In this document: positions 20,467 through 27,813 of the stretch, piece by piece
Layout: each line of letters begins with the position of its first letter
Numbering within the stretch: position 1 is the first letter of the stretch
DNA from: Mycolicibacterium arabiense
GTDB lineage: Bacteria; Actinomycetota; Actinomycetes; Mycobacteriales; Mycobacteriaceae
Direction: 5' to 3'
Length of the DNA: 64,000 nucleotides
Assembly (NCBI RefSeq): GCF_010731815.2
Contig: NZ_AP022592.1
Location: 1-64,000, forward strand
Position numbers and translations under genes: made by a program
The notes under the pieces: model-generated
Seen by the model: only the letters and a program-made list of their open reading frames with translations
Told to the model about the DNA's origin: nothing
The model's database searches: none

Positions 20467-20653
20467 GCCTCTCTGTGCGCCGAAGTCGTGGGCAGCCAAC
20501 GGCGAGTCTTGAAGGCGACGGAGTTGGGCGTTATCGGCGAAACCGCCGCGTCCCTGCAGAAGAAGTCGTGGTGACGAACAGACCGGCGCGAGACTCGCCC
20601 ACGGGTCCCGATCCGAGTCAAGATCTGGCTGGAATGCCCGGGCCGGCCCGCGC

Positions 20654-21652
20654 TCACTTCGTTGTCTGCTGGGCGGCCCTGTATTCGGCGCGCACGCGGT
20701 CGTAGTCTTCGTCGGTCAGCGAGACGAGGTGGGTCACGGCGGCTGGTGACCACGCATACGAGACCCCCTTGCTGTGTTTCCAGGCATACGTCTCTTTGCT
20801 GCGCAGGTCTTCCTTCCAGGAGAGCACCTGATGGTCGTAGGTGGTGAGCGTGCGGCCTTTTCGTTTGGCGTTCACCCGATCCAGCAGCTCCTTCAAGCTG
20901 AAGGGGTGTGTGACGTTCGGGTCGGTTTTTTTCACCACGACCTGTCCGGTTGCGTCCGGGGACACCGCGACGACGAGATCAGCGCTGGTCATCTTCTTCA
21001 CCGACCGTAGATTGATGTCGTAGATAGTCGCGATTCGGGCGACGTCACCGCCGGCGGTCTCTACCGCATCCATCATGGAGCGCAGCTCGCTGATGAACTC
21101 CTGAACCTCTCTGACCATCGTGGAGCTCGTATCGACACGCATGAAGGACACAGCATCTGCGGGCGCCGTGGCACCTAACGGGAGCAGCTGCCAGGTCATT
21201 GAGTTGGCAAGATCTTTTTTAAACGTCGCCAGCATGAAATCTCGATAGTTCAACACGTTCTGCTGCAGGAACGGGTGAATGACCGCACCCAACCCTCGGG
21301 CGTTGTAGAGGTGAATGGCGCGGTTGCGGTACTCGGACAGGGCTTTAACGTTGGCCGTGACCCCCGTGCCATCGATGCCCTGGGGCCACAGACCGTAGTG
21401 CCCCACGCGATTCAATGCGTCGTCCAGCCCGATCGTGCGGTACTTCTCGTCGGGCTTCTTGGGGTAGTAGATCGAGGACCGGTTGCGGCGCAACGCCGCC
21501 TTCAGCGCCAGCTCCCACGCGTTGACGACCAGCATGACTGCCAGCTCATCGCGGTAGGTGATCTGCGGCTTGTTGTACAGCTCGACCGCGGCGAGCATTG
21601 CGGCCATCGAGTTGTCCGCCAGCCGCCGGATCGACACATACGGCGCCGCCAT
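20654..21652 (-). CDS. DUF3644 / HEPN-like protein
   Basis: About 332 residues. The start is ATG at 21652, because GGGAGGGAG lies about 6 bases upstream on the minus strand; a start further upstream at 21718 has no support. The N-terminal third AAVELYNKPQITYRDELAVM and VVNAWELALKAALRRN matches DUF3644. The segment SEYRNRAIHLYN carries R-x4-H, the catalytic pattern of HEPN ribonucleases. The C-terminal region LDRVNAKRKGRTLTTYDHQVL resembles a small DNA- or RNA-binding module. Members of this family are often found beside defence genes and mobile elements. It converges on the CHAT cassette and diverges from the HEPN-like gene at 22052. A cellular RNase or toxin role is inferred. Confidence 0.7.
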   Translation of the reverse strand: MAAPYVSIRRLADNSMAAMLAAVELYNKPQITYRDELAVMLVVNAWELALKAALRRNRSSIYYPKKPDEKYRTIGLDDALNRVGHYGLWPQGIDGTGVTANVKALSEYRNRAIHLYNARGLGAVIHPFLQQNVLNYRDFMLATFKKDLANSMTWQLLPLGATAPADAVSFMRVDTSSTMVREVQEFISELRSMMDAVETAGGDVARIATIYDINLRSVKKMTSADLVVAVSPDATGQVVVKKTDPNVTHPFSLKELLDRVNAKRKGRTLTTYDHQVLSWKEDLRSKETYAWKHSKGVSYAWSPAAVTHLVSLTDEDYDRVRAEYRAAQQTTK

Positions 21653-22051
21653 GGAGGCTCCCTCCCAGTGATCAGTCGGTGAGACCGCTCCATGCGCCGG
21701 CAACTGGTGCCAACCCATTGAGCGCGCAAGCCCTTGAAGTTACTCGCGGGGGTGACCGTACCGGGCAAGGGTGCGGCGGTGCGGAGTTAGTTGCACTGGG
21801 AGTGAGCGCTTCATTGGCGTGAAACGACAGGCCGGGTGAGTCGTTCTGAATTTTGGACACGAACGTGAGACAAATCGCGGTGGACACGGGCTGAGACGCC
21901 GCGCGTCACCGCAGTTCAGCGACATGCGATTGGACATGAAGTTTGAGAAGTCACAAGGGTAGCCCGGCTTTGGTCACACGGGCGCCGTCGGCGAAGGTCG
22001 CTGACTCCCGGGATCGTGCCGACTGTTTCGGGGGTTACTATCATTCGCCCC
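21653..22051. other. 399-base divergent intergenic region
   Basis: No gene is supported here. It lies between two divergent HEPN-like genes. On the minus-strand side it holds the GGGAGGGAG ribosome binding site (about 21660-21668) of the DUF3644 gene. On the plus-strand side it ends with TACTAT (22036-22041) ten bases before the GTG start at 22052, a likely -10 element for a leaderless transcript. I see no long repeat or terminator. Confidence 0.6.
22036..22041 (+). promoter_or_regulatory. -10 element for a leaderless transcript
   Basis: TACTAT fits the mycobacterial -10 pattern TANNNT and lies 10 bases before GTG at 22052. No Shine-Dalgarno-like sequence precedes that GTG, as expected for a leaderless mRNA. 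No -35 match is obvious. Confidence 0.4.
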
Positions 22052-23161
22052 GTGGCAACAGCGAACGAGTTGAGGCGGTGGGGGATGGTTTTGGATCAAA
22101 TCCTCATCCCCTACGACCAACCCATGTCCGTCGTCCGCATGCTCGCGGAAGCCGGCAAGCCCTTTCCCCACCCCCAAGCTGTGCACGTTGCAGCTCAGAT
22201 GCTTGTGCGGCCACTTATTGCAGCGTGGGAGGCGAATCCTCCAGAGGAAGGCAGTGACCTGTGGAAATGGATTTTCCCTGCACGTGCAGCCGCCACAAAC
22301 ATGGATCCGCGCTCGACGAACACCAACCAATTCGTCACCTATATCGAACTCGCCAGAAAGGCGCGTGAACTGTTGGCAACAGGCGGTGGTGAACCGCTCT
22401 CCCTAGACAGCCTGCTGAATGACCTCACCCTCGACGTCAAGCTCGCAGTGCTCGTCGCACGCCTCGGCCATAACGGGATCTTGCAGCTCATCGACCGCCG
22501 AATCTCAGCAGCTGCACGCGCCGCCACCCGGCAAGAGGCCGAGCCTGGGCCCCACCTGGACCTCTTGACGCTAGAAGCCACCGAGGCACCAAGCTATCGG
22601 ACAATGAGCTACTCGGACATCCGCGCTATGGCAGATCCGGGCGTCGCCACTATAGAGGAGTACCTGCATGGCGATCCAAAAGCAGAACAAGCTCCCATTC
22701 TCAAATACTTCGCCGCACAGTGGGTCACGCACATAACCACCCTCTGGGACGAGCACTACAGGCCCGCGCTCGCCGAACTGCATAGATGCGAAAAGAACGA
22801 CATTGGATCAGAACTGTTCGCCGATCTGAACAAGATGCGACAGGATTACGTCCACAACCAGGGAATCGCGAGCAGTAGACAGTCAAAGAATAAGCGGCTG
22901 AACTGGTTTGAAGAAGGCGACCAGATGATTCCGACTTCCGAAGACTACGAGAAGTTGTTCGCGGAAGTACGAGCAGAGTTGGAGTTCCTGCGGAAGGCGC
23001 CCACGCCCAAGACGACACCCAATCGAACGGCGATCAAAGGGACGGTCCCGGTCGACCTTCGCAGCATGTTCAAGACGACTGCGGCTGCCGCGGGTTTAGG
23101 CGCCAACGCAGCTTTGGAAGAAGCGGTACAGCTATGGATCTCATCCAAGCAGGCGGACTAA
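22052..23161 (+). CDS. HEPN-like protein of unknown family
   Basis: 369 residues if started at GTG 22052; earlier in-frame GTG codons and ATG at 22085 are alternatives. The protein is mostly helical and without membrane segments. Near residue 270 it reads LNKMRQDYVHNQGI, an R-x4-H pattern of the HEPN ribonuclease type, with an acidic residue nearby. The C-terminal tail VPVDLRSMFKTTAAAAGLGA and ALEEAVQLWISSKQAD is separate from the helical core. Base composition looks more AT-rich than the ESX and transfer genes, which suggests separate acquisition. It diverges from the DUF3644 gene, so the two may be a pair. Function inferred only from the motif. Confidence 0.55.
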   Translation: MATANELRRWGMVLDQILIPYDQPMSVVRMLAEAGKPFPHPQAVHVAAQMLVRPLIAAWEANPPEEGSDLWKWIFPARAAATNMDPRSTNTNQFVTYIELARKARELLATGGGEPLSLDSLLNDLTLDVKLAVLVARLGHNGILQLIDRRISAAARAATRQEAEPGPHLDLLTLEATEAPSYRTMSYSDIRAMADPGVATIEEYLHGDPKAEQAPILKYFAAQWVTHITTLWDEHYRPALAELHRCEKNDIGSELFADLNKMRQDYVHNQGIASSRQSKNKRLNWFEEGDQMIPTSEDYEKLFAEVRAELEFLRKAPTPKTTPNRTAIKGTVPVDLRSMFKTTAAAAGLGANAALEEAVQLWISSKQAD

Positions 23162-23242
23162 AAGTTTCTGAAAACGGCTACCCATTTGGACCACGCTCAG
23201 CGTCGTGGCGTGCCCCCGCTACGCGCACGGAATGACCACAGG

Positions 23243-24022
23243 TTAGTGGCTAAGAAGGTCGGCGGGGTAGGTCATGATGGCACCGCCAACCGCCGCGATG
23301 AACCACATGGTTCCGATCGCCGCGATGGCTGCGGGGATCGCCAGCCGTACCGATTTGACCGGCGCGGGACGCCGCCGTGGGACGCGGGGGGCGTCTGCAG
23401 GTCGGTTGCTGGTCGGCGGCGAAGGGTCGAGCAGAGTCGGCATGGACACCGGAGTGGGGCCGAGGATCAGGGTGTCGTCGATGTCGCGCTGGGCGGGAGT
23501 CATCGGCCACCAGTCGCTGGAGCCGTCGATGGCCAGCCAGCCCTCCAGAACGCCGTACGCGGCGGCGGCGGCGAAGGTGGCCGGCACTTGGGCTAGCAAC
23601 CACGGAACGAGCAGTGTGCTCATCAGTGACGGAGTGGGGTCGTATAGCAGCGGCAGCGGTGCTCCGCTGAGGACGGCGGCCCAGGTGAGCGCAGCGATGG
23701 GGTAGGACTGGAGGCGTTCGGGGATCAGCCCGACGATCACCGCGTAGAACACTCGCCCGACGGGCCATCCGATCGGGGCGGCGGCAGCGATGGCGGCGAC
23801 GACACCTGTCTCCAGCGCCCCCGTGGTGGTGGATGACGTTCGAAACACCAGGGGTGCAGTGACCTGATCGTCGTGGGGGTCGGGCCGGGCACCGACTCTG
23901 GCCCGACTGCGTGCCCGGATGCGCTTGCCGAGCAGTTCGGCGCGGCGCTTCTGGAACATCCAGATCCCGGCGTGCGCGGCTATCCAGGCGCGACGTTCTT
24001 CGTCGAAGACCTCAGCGGGCAT
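23243..24022 (-). CDS. Multi-pass membrane protein, second gene of HTH operon
   Basis: About 259 residues from ATG at 24022 (PAEVFDEERRAWIAAHAGIW), overlapping the end of the HTH gene by 11 bases. The N-terminal 60 residues are soluble and basic (KRIRARSRARVG). Membrane helices follow: TGVVAAIAAAAPIGWPVG, VFYAVIVGLIPERL, YPIAALTWAAVLSGAPLPLL, LVPWLLAQVPATFAAAAAYG, and a last one at AIPAAIAAIGTMWFIAAVGG near the C-terminus. A Pro/Arg-rich linker precedes the final helix. It lies at the border of the conjugation module and may be a T4SS accessory protein. No family recognised. Confidence 0.6.
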   Translation of the reverse strand: MPAEVFDEERRAWIAAHAGIWMFQKRRAELLGKRIRARSRARVGARPDPHDDQVTAPLVFRTSSTTTGALETGVVAAIAAAAPIGWPVGRVFYAVIVGLIPERLQSYPIAALTWAAVLSGAPLPLLYDPTPSLMSTLLVPWLLAQVPATFAAAAAYGVLEGWLAIDGSSDWWPMTPAQRDIDDTLILGPTPVSMPTLLDPSPPTSNRPADAPRVPRRRPAPVKSVRLAIPAAIAAIGTMWFIAAVGGAIMTYPADLLSH

Positions 24023-24383
24023 GGCTTGACCCGAGCAGATCCGCGACGAGCTGGTCGGCGGTGTGCAGCTGCGTGCGGAGGCTTTCCAGGACCGCGACCA
24101 CGTGTTCGTGCGCGGGGCACCCAGCCTCTGGCGCGGGGATGTGCGAGGTCGGCGTACCGCCGTCCATGGCAGTTTCGGCCGATCCCGGCGCCCAACCCAG
24201 GGCGCGGTCGATGCGCTCAAGGGTGGTTCGAGACAGCCCCCGCGTGCCGGTGAGGGCCTTGTTCATCGTCGATGGCGAGGGGCCGCCGCGGGCGAACATC
24301 TGCGCCCGACTGATGCCCAAGGCGCGTCGACGCTCGGTGACGAAGTGGTGCAGTCGCTCGATGCCGTGTTCTGGTGCCTCCAT
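24012..24383 (-). CDS. XRE-like HTH regulator
   Basis: 123 residues. The N-terminal half reads IERLHHFVTERRRALGISRA, then MFARGGPSPSTMNKALTG, an HTH core, then LERIDRALGWAPGSAET. The C-terminal half is a helical tail (HEHVVAVLESLRTQLHTADQ). The layout and the RALGW-GS motif match the HTH gene at 5416, making them likely paralogues. Transcribed away from the conjugation operon that begins at 24498, with a 114-base control region between. Likely regulator of both directions. Confidence 0.7.
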   Translation of the reverse strand: MEAPEHGIERLHHFVTERRRALGISRAQMFARGGPSPSTMNKALTGTRGLSRTTLERIDRALGWAPGSAETAMDGGTPTSHIPAPEAGCPAHEHVVAVLESLRTQLHTADQLVADLLGSSHAR

Positions 24384-24497
24384 GGCCTGACAGAATCATA
24401 TTCACCCTTAGTCGTCCATGACTGTGGATATATTTGGCCCTTAGTAGATACGGTTCGGGCACTGAATTGAGTATTGGTGGCGCGAGGAGGCTAGACG
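24384..24497. promoter_or_regulatory. Divergent control region of the conjugation operon
   Basis: AT-rich gap between the HTH gene and the first plus-strand transfer gene. It contains the direct repeat CCCTTAGT at 24405-24412 and 24438-24445, 33 bases apart (about three helical turns), with TATATT (about 24428) between them as a possible -10. Direct repeats on the same helix face suit cooperative binding by the adjacent HTH protein. The ribosome binding site GAGGAGG (24484-24490) serves TTG at 24498. Confidence 0.45.
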
Positions 24498-24923
24498 TTG
24501 AAGATCGTGCTGATGGTGGCGGCGGGGATCGCAGTCGGGCTGACCGTCGTCATCGCCGTCCTCGTCCAGGTAGTCGCTGCGCTTCTCCAAGCACTCGAGC
24601 GACTGGCACCTCTGCTGGTGGCATTGGCGGTGCTGGTGCTGGTGTTGCACGTCGTCCGGCGGCGGCGTGGCGACGGGGGCCATCGCCCTGACACGGCGTT
24701 CCTGCTGCCCGCGACTCCGCTGCCCTCGTTTCGGCCGGAAGTGCCCGTGGTGGTCGCTCCCGAGCTGCCGTGCGTGGCCGACGATCAACCGTATCTGCGG
24801 TGGGGTCCACGCGTGGACGGGGATCTCGATGCGCCGCCGGTCACCTACAACGCTGGGGCGCGCGTGGCTCGCACGCGTGCGGGCACTCACCCGTCGCGCC
24901 CGGGCCGGGGTCGCCGACCATGA
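24498..24923 (+). CDS. Small membrane protein, first gene of the transfer operon
   Basis: 141 residues from TTG at 24498, set by GAGGAGG seven bases upstream. Two N-terminal hydrophobic helices (IVLMVAAGIAVGLTVVIAVL and LLVALAVLVLVLHVV) are followed by RRRRG, so the remaining 85 residues are probably cytosolic. The soluble part is Pro-rich with a basic end (THPSRPGRGRRP). The stop overlaps the next start (ATGA at 24920). No family recognised; probably a T4SS accessory subunit. Confidence 0.65.
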   Translation: MKIVLMVAAGIAVGLTVVIAVLVQVVAALLQALERLAPLLVALAVLVLVLHVVRRRRGDGGHRPDTAFLLPATPLPSFRPEVPVVVAPELPCVADDQPYLRWGPRVDGDLDAPPVTYNAGARVARTRAGTHPSRPGRGRRP

Positions 24924-26020
24924 CGCGCGGAATGAACAACGACGAGTGGCTCAAGCGCATCGGCGCAATCACGGTCCACGACGGTGATGAGGACGACGTT
25001 CCCGCGGTCGACGAGGACCCGCAGCCAGCGCTGGCAGGTGTCGACACCGCCGAGGAGGGCGCGCTCGACGAGACCGGCGACGATTTCGGCATCGCCGACG
25101 AGGAACCACCTTTCACCTCTGACGACGACTACGACTATCAGAGCCGCGACGTGCTGCTGGGCTCACCGTTCGACGGCGTCGATTCAGTGGTCGACCTCGA
25201 CGACGCCGTCGGAGGTGAGTCCAGCTCCGACGATTCATCGCCGCGGCGCTTTACCCCGTGGGTGCTGGCGGCGTTCGGTGCCGTAGCAGTCATCGCGACG
25301 ATAGTCACCCTGGTCGTCACGATGGCCAACTCGTCGGGCGCCGAATCCGCTAGACCCGCTCCGGCTCCGGTAGCACCTCGCGTGGTCGAGGTGGCTCCGC
25401 CAACTGCGCCCAACGTCGATGGGCCGCTGCCCTTTACGGCGTCCTCTGATTGCCCGCCTGGGTCCACCGCGGCCCAATCGGTCGCTGACCCGAACTCCAC
25501 CACGCCGTGGGTGTGCGTGCGTTCGGTCGACGGTCAGGTGCTGGAGATCGACCTGGGCCGCACCTTCGTCATCACCGCGGTGTCCATCGTGCCGGGCGCG
25601 GTCAACAAGACCGAGACCAATCCCGACCAGCCTGACCCGTGGCTGCAGCATCGCGTGGTCACGCGGGTGCAGTGGCAGTTCAACGACACCGACCGCACGG
25701 TGAAGAACCAGAACACCGGCAACGTTCGCGGCGAAGCCGTCGAGCCGATCCGCCCCGGCGTCCTCGCGTCGAAGATCACGGTGATCATTCAAGAGACCAA
25801 CCGCCCGCCGGCCATCGCACCGACGAACACGGCAAGCCCGCCCCCGCCTGGTGCGGGGCCGTCGATCCTCGGCGACATCCTCGGCGGCAACCAGAGTACG
25901 GCCGCTCCTGCGCCAGAACCAGTGCTGCCTGGCATGGGCGGCTCCGAGTCGTCACGCGATCCAGCAGACGGGACGTTCGCGGTGTCGAGCATCAAAATTA
26001 TTGGCCACAAGGCGGTTTGA
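24920..26020 (+). CDS. Membrane-anchored protein with discoidin-like domain
   Basis: 366 residues from ATG at 24920. The N-terminal 105 residues are cytosolic and strongly acidic (GDEDDVPAVDEDPQ). One membrane helix (WVLAAFGAVAVIATIVTLVV) is followed by a Pro/Ala linker. The outer domain reads VCVRSVDGQVLEIDLGRTF and later VVTRVQWQFNDTDRT, like an F5/8 type C (discoidin, galactose-binding) fold. Gly/Pro-rich tail. Bitopic acidic proteins of this kind occur in actinobacterial T4SS operons. It may organise the outer part of the channel or bind the cell wall. It is followed 1 base later by the TcpC-like gene. Confidence 0.68.
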   Translation: MTRGMNNDEWLKRIGAITVHDGDEDDVPAVDEDPQPALAGVDTAEEGALDETGDDFGIADEEPPFTSDDDYDYQSRDVLLGSPFDGVDSVVDLDDAVGGESSSDDSSPRRFTPWVLAAFGAVAVIATIVTLVVTMANSSGAESARPAPAPVAPRVVEVAPPTAPNVDGPLPFTASSDCPPGSTAAQSVADPNSTTPWVCVRSVDGQVLEIDLGRTFVITAVSIVPGAVNKTETNPDQPDPWLQHRVVTRVQWQFNDTDRTVKNQNTGNVRGEAVEPIRPGVLASKITVIIQETNRPPAIAPTNTASPPPPGAGPSILGDILGGNQSTAAPAPEPVLPGMGGSESSRDPADGTFAVSSIKIIGHKAV

Positions 26021-26021
26021 C

Positions 26022-26939
26022 ATGCAACTGACCAACACCTGGCGGCGACGGCTCACGACCACCGGCCTCGGGAGCGCCAAGGTCATCGTGACGATCCTGG
26101 TCATTTGCTCGGTGATCAGTGGCGCGTCCACCGTGTGGCGGTGGGTGTTTCCGCCCGACGTGACACCCGCGGCGGTGACAGCCCGCTCCGTCGGCAACCA
26201 GACCGCGATGGTGGAGAGCTACGCGATCGACTGCGTGACGGTGCTTCTGACCGCCAGCACCAGCCGCGCCGCAGAGGTGGCGCGCTGCTTTCCCAACAGC
26301 ACCGACATGGCGCTGCCCACTACCTCCCCGCTGATCGTGTCCGCCCAGGCCGCATCCGCGACGTTCGTCGGCCAGACCGCGCCCGACGTGGAGACCTACG
26401 GGGTCATCGTGGCGGTCACCGAGCAGTCCTACACCAACGCCCCGCCGGTGCGCAGCTACTACCAGCTGCCGGTCAGCGTGTACGCCGGCGGTGCGCCGCG
26501 GGCGATGGCCAAGCCCGCCCGCCGTGACCCGCCGCCCCCGGGAGTGGATGTGTCGCTGGACTATCCGGTCACCATCACCAACGACGCCGCCTTGGCGGCG
26601 GTGATCAGCGGGTTCATCACGTGCTACCTCACTGACGCCGCCGGAATCGAGCGGTTCGTCACCGTGGACTCCGGGCTGGGCCCGCTGCGCGCCTACTCGG
26701 CCGCCACCGTCTCCTCGATCCGAGCCCAGCAACCGGTTCCGGAAGCTCCGGCCGAGGCTGCCGAGCTGCGGGTGTGGGTGACGGTCAGCGCTCGGGCAGC
26801 CGACTACACCACCACTCCGTTGGAGTACCCGCTGACGCTGCGCGCCACCGGGGGAGCGTGGTCGGTGGCCGGCATCGACACGGTTCCGGCGATCGACTCT
26901 GACGCCCCTGCGGTCCCGGTCGCCACGGGTAGCCGATGA
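26022..26939 (+). CDS. TcpC-like (VirB8-fold) conjugal transfer protein
   Basis: 305 residues. A short cytosolic N-terminus is followed by one membrane helix (VIVTILVICSVISGASTVW), then a large outer domain. The pair of similar alpha/beta segments (SYAIDCVTVLLTAS and VISGFITCYLTDAAGIERFV) fits the two NTF2-like halves of TcpC, the VirB8-like scaffold of Gram-positive conjugation. The C-terminus AELRVWVTVSARAADYTTT is typical of the second half. Placed between the discoidin-like protein and small membrane subunits, as expected for the transfer channel. Confidence 0.68.
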   Translation: MQLTNTWRRRLTTTGLGSAKVIVTILVICSVISGASTVWRWVFPPDVTPAAVTARSVGNQTAMVESYAIDCVTVLLTASTSRAAEVARCFPNSTDMALPTTSPLIVSAQAASATFVGQTAPDVETYGVIVAVTEQSYTNAPPVRSYYQLPVSVYAGGAPRAMAKPARRDPPPPGVDVSLDYPVTITNDAALAAVISGFITCYLTDAAGIERFVTVDSGLGPLRAYSAATVSSIRAQQPVPEAPAEAAELRVWVTVSARAADYTTTPLEYPLTLRATGGAWSVAGIDTVPAIDSDAPAVPVATGSR

Positions 26940-27010
26940 CACCCACGCGTGGCCAGCGGCACCAAGCCGCCGGCTCAGTTCAATCGACATCACCCTGAAA
27001 GGAACACCCA

Positions 27011-27292
27011 ATGGATATCTCCACGAACACAACGGTTTTGGCGGCGCAAGGAATCGTCGGCATGTCCCAGGAGCTGTTCTCCATCGTCGTCGTCGTGGGC
27101 GGCATGGCGGCGATGGCGCTGGGCATCGCCGTCGGGCTGCGCAACGGCTTCAAGCAGGGGATCGGGTCGGCGATCGGCGCCGTGGTGGGCGGCATCATCT
27201 TGTCGCTGATCATCGCCAACGTCGCCGGATTCCAGGAGTCCGGCAACCAGGAATTGGAGCAGCGCGGCATCGTCTCGGTTTACGGGCACTGA
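27011..27292 (+). CDS. Two-helix small membrane protein (VirB2-position)
   Basis: 93 residues from ATG at 27011, preceded by GAAAGGAAC. Two hydrophobic helices (LFSIVVVVGGMAAMALGIAV and IGSAIGAVVGGIILSLIIAN) are joined by a short basic loop (GLRNGFKQG). Size and topology fit a VirB2-like or other small channel subunit. The soluble ends are short. Identity rests on position and topology only. Confidence 0.6.
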   Translation: MDISTNTTVLAAQGIVGMSQELFSIVVVVGGMAAMALGIAVGLRNGFKQGIGSAIGAVVGGIILSLIIANVAGFQESGNQELEQRGIVSVYGH

Positions 27293-27301
27293 CACATCGC
27301 C

Positions 27302-27433
27302 ATGTCTGAACTGGCCGCGTCGCTCGTCGGCTGCCTCACCGTCGCCGCACTGATTCACGGCGGAACCGGGCTGATAGACCACGCGAACGACAGGCCGATC
27401 TCCGTGAGCTACCACCACCTTCGGGAGAGCTGA
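27302..27433 (+). CDS. 43-residue hydrophobic peptide in transfer operon
   Basis: ATG at 27302 reads SELAASLVGCLTVAALIHGG, one probable membrane helix, then TGLIDHANDRPISVSYHHL and TGA at 27431-27433. The stop overlaps the next ATG (TGATG), and the reading fills the only gap between its neighbours. Coupling and position support a real small gene. Its function is unknown. Confidence 0.5.
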   Translation: MSELAASLVGCLTVAALIHGGTGLIDHANDRPISVSYHHLRES

Positions 27434-27813
27434 TGCCCATCAACGACGAGGTTCCTACCGGCGAACCGGCGAAGGTCTTCACCGGAATCCGCGACGTTCC
27501 GATCTACGCCGGGGAGTCCTCGACCGGCAACCGCCTACCGGGCGGTCCCTACCGCAGCGCCGAACTCATCGCGATAGGCATGATCATGCTGCCCGCGCTG
27601 TGGTGGTTCCGAACCCACCAAGACGCCGGCTTCACCGTCCTGGGTGCCGCAGCGGTGCTGGCCCTGGCCGTCACCGTGATTCTGCGGATGTTGCTGCCCA
27701 AGCGGCGGCCGTCATTGGCCGCCCGCGCCAGCTTCGCCCTGGCCTTGATTCTGCCCAAGCACGCGTGCGCAGCAGCGCCTCAGACCAGGAGCGGTCGTGG
27801 CACGCAACGCTGA
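27433..27813 (+). CDS. Two-helix membrane protein (VirB3/PrgI-position)
   Basis: 126 residues from ATG at 27433. A soluble N-terminus (VFTGIRDVPIYAGESSTGN) is followed by two helices (AELIAIGMIMLPALWWF and FTVLGAAAVLALAVTVILRM) and a basic stretch (LPKRRPS). It lies directly before the VirB4-like ATPase and overlaps it by 17 bases. That is the usual place and size of VirB3/PrgI-type proteins that anchor VirB4. Assignment inferred from context. Confidence 0.6.
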   Translation: MPINDEVPTGEPAKVFTGIRDVPIYAGESSTGNRLPGGPYRSAELIAIGMIMLPALWWFRTHQDAGFTVLGAAAVLALAVTVILRMLLPKRRPSLAARASFALALILPKHACAAAPQTRSGRGTQR

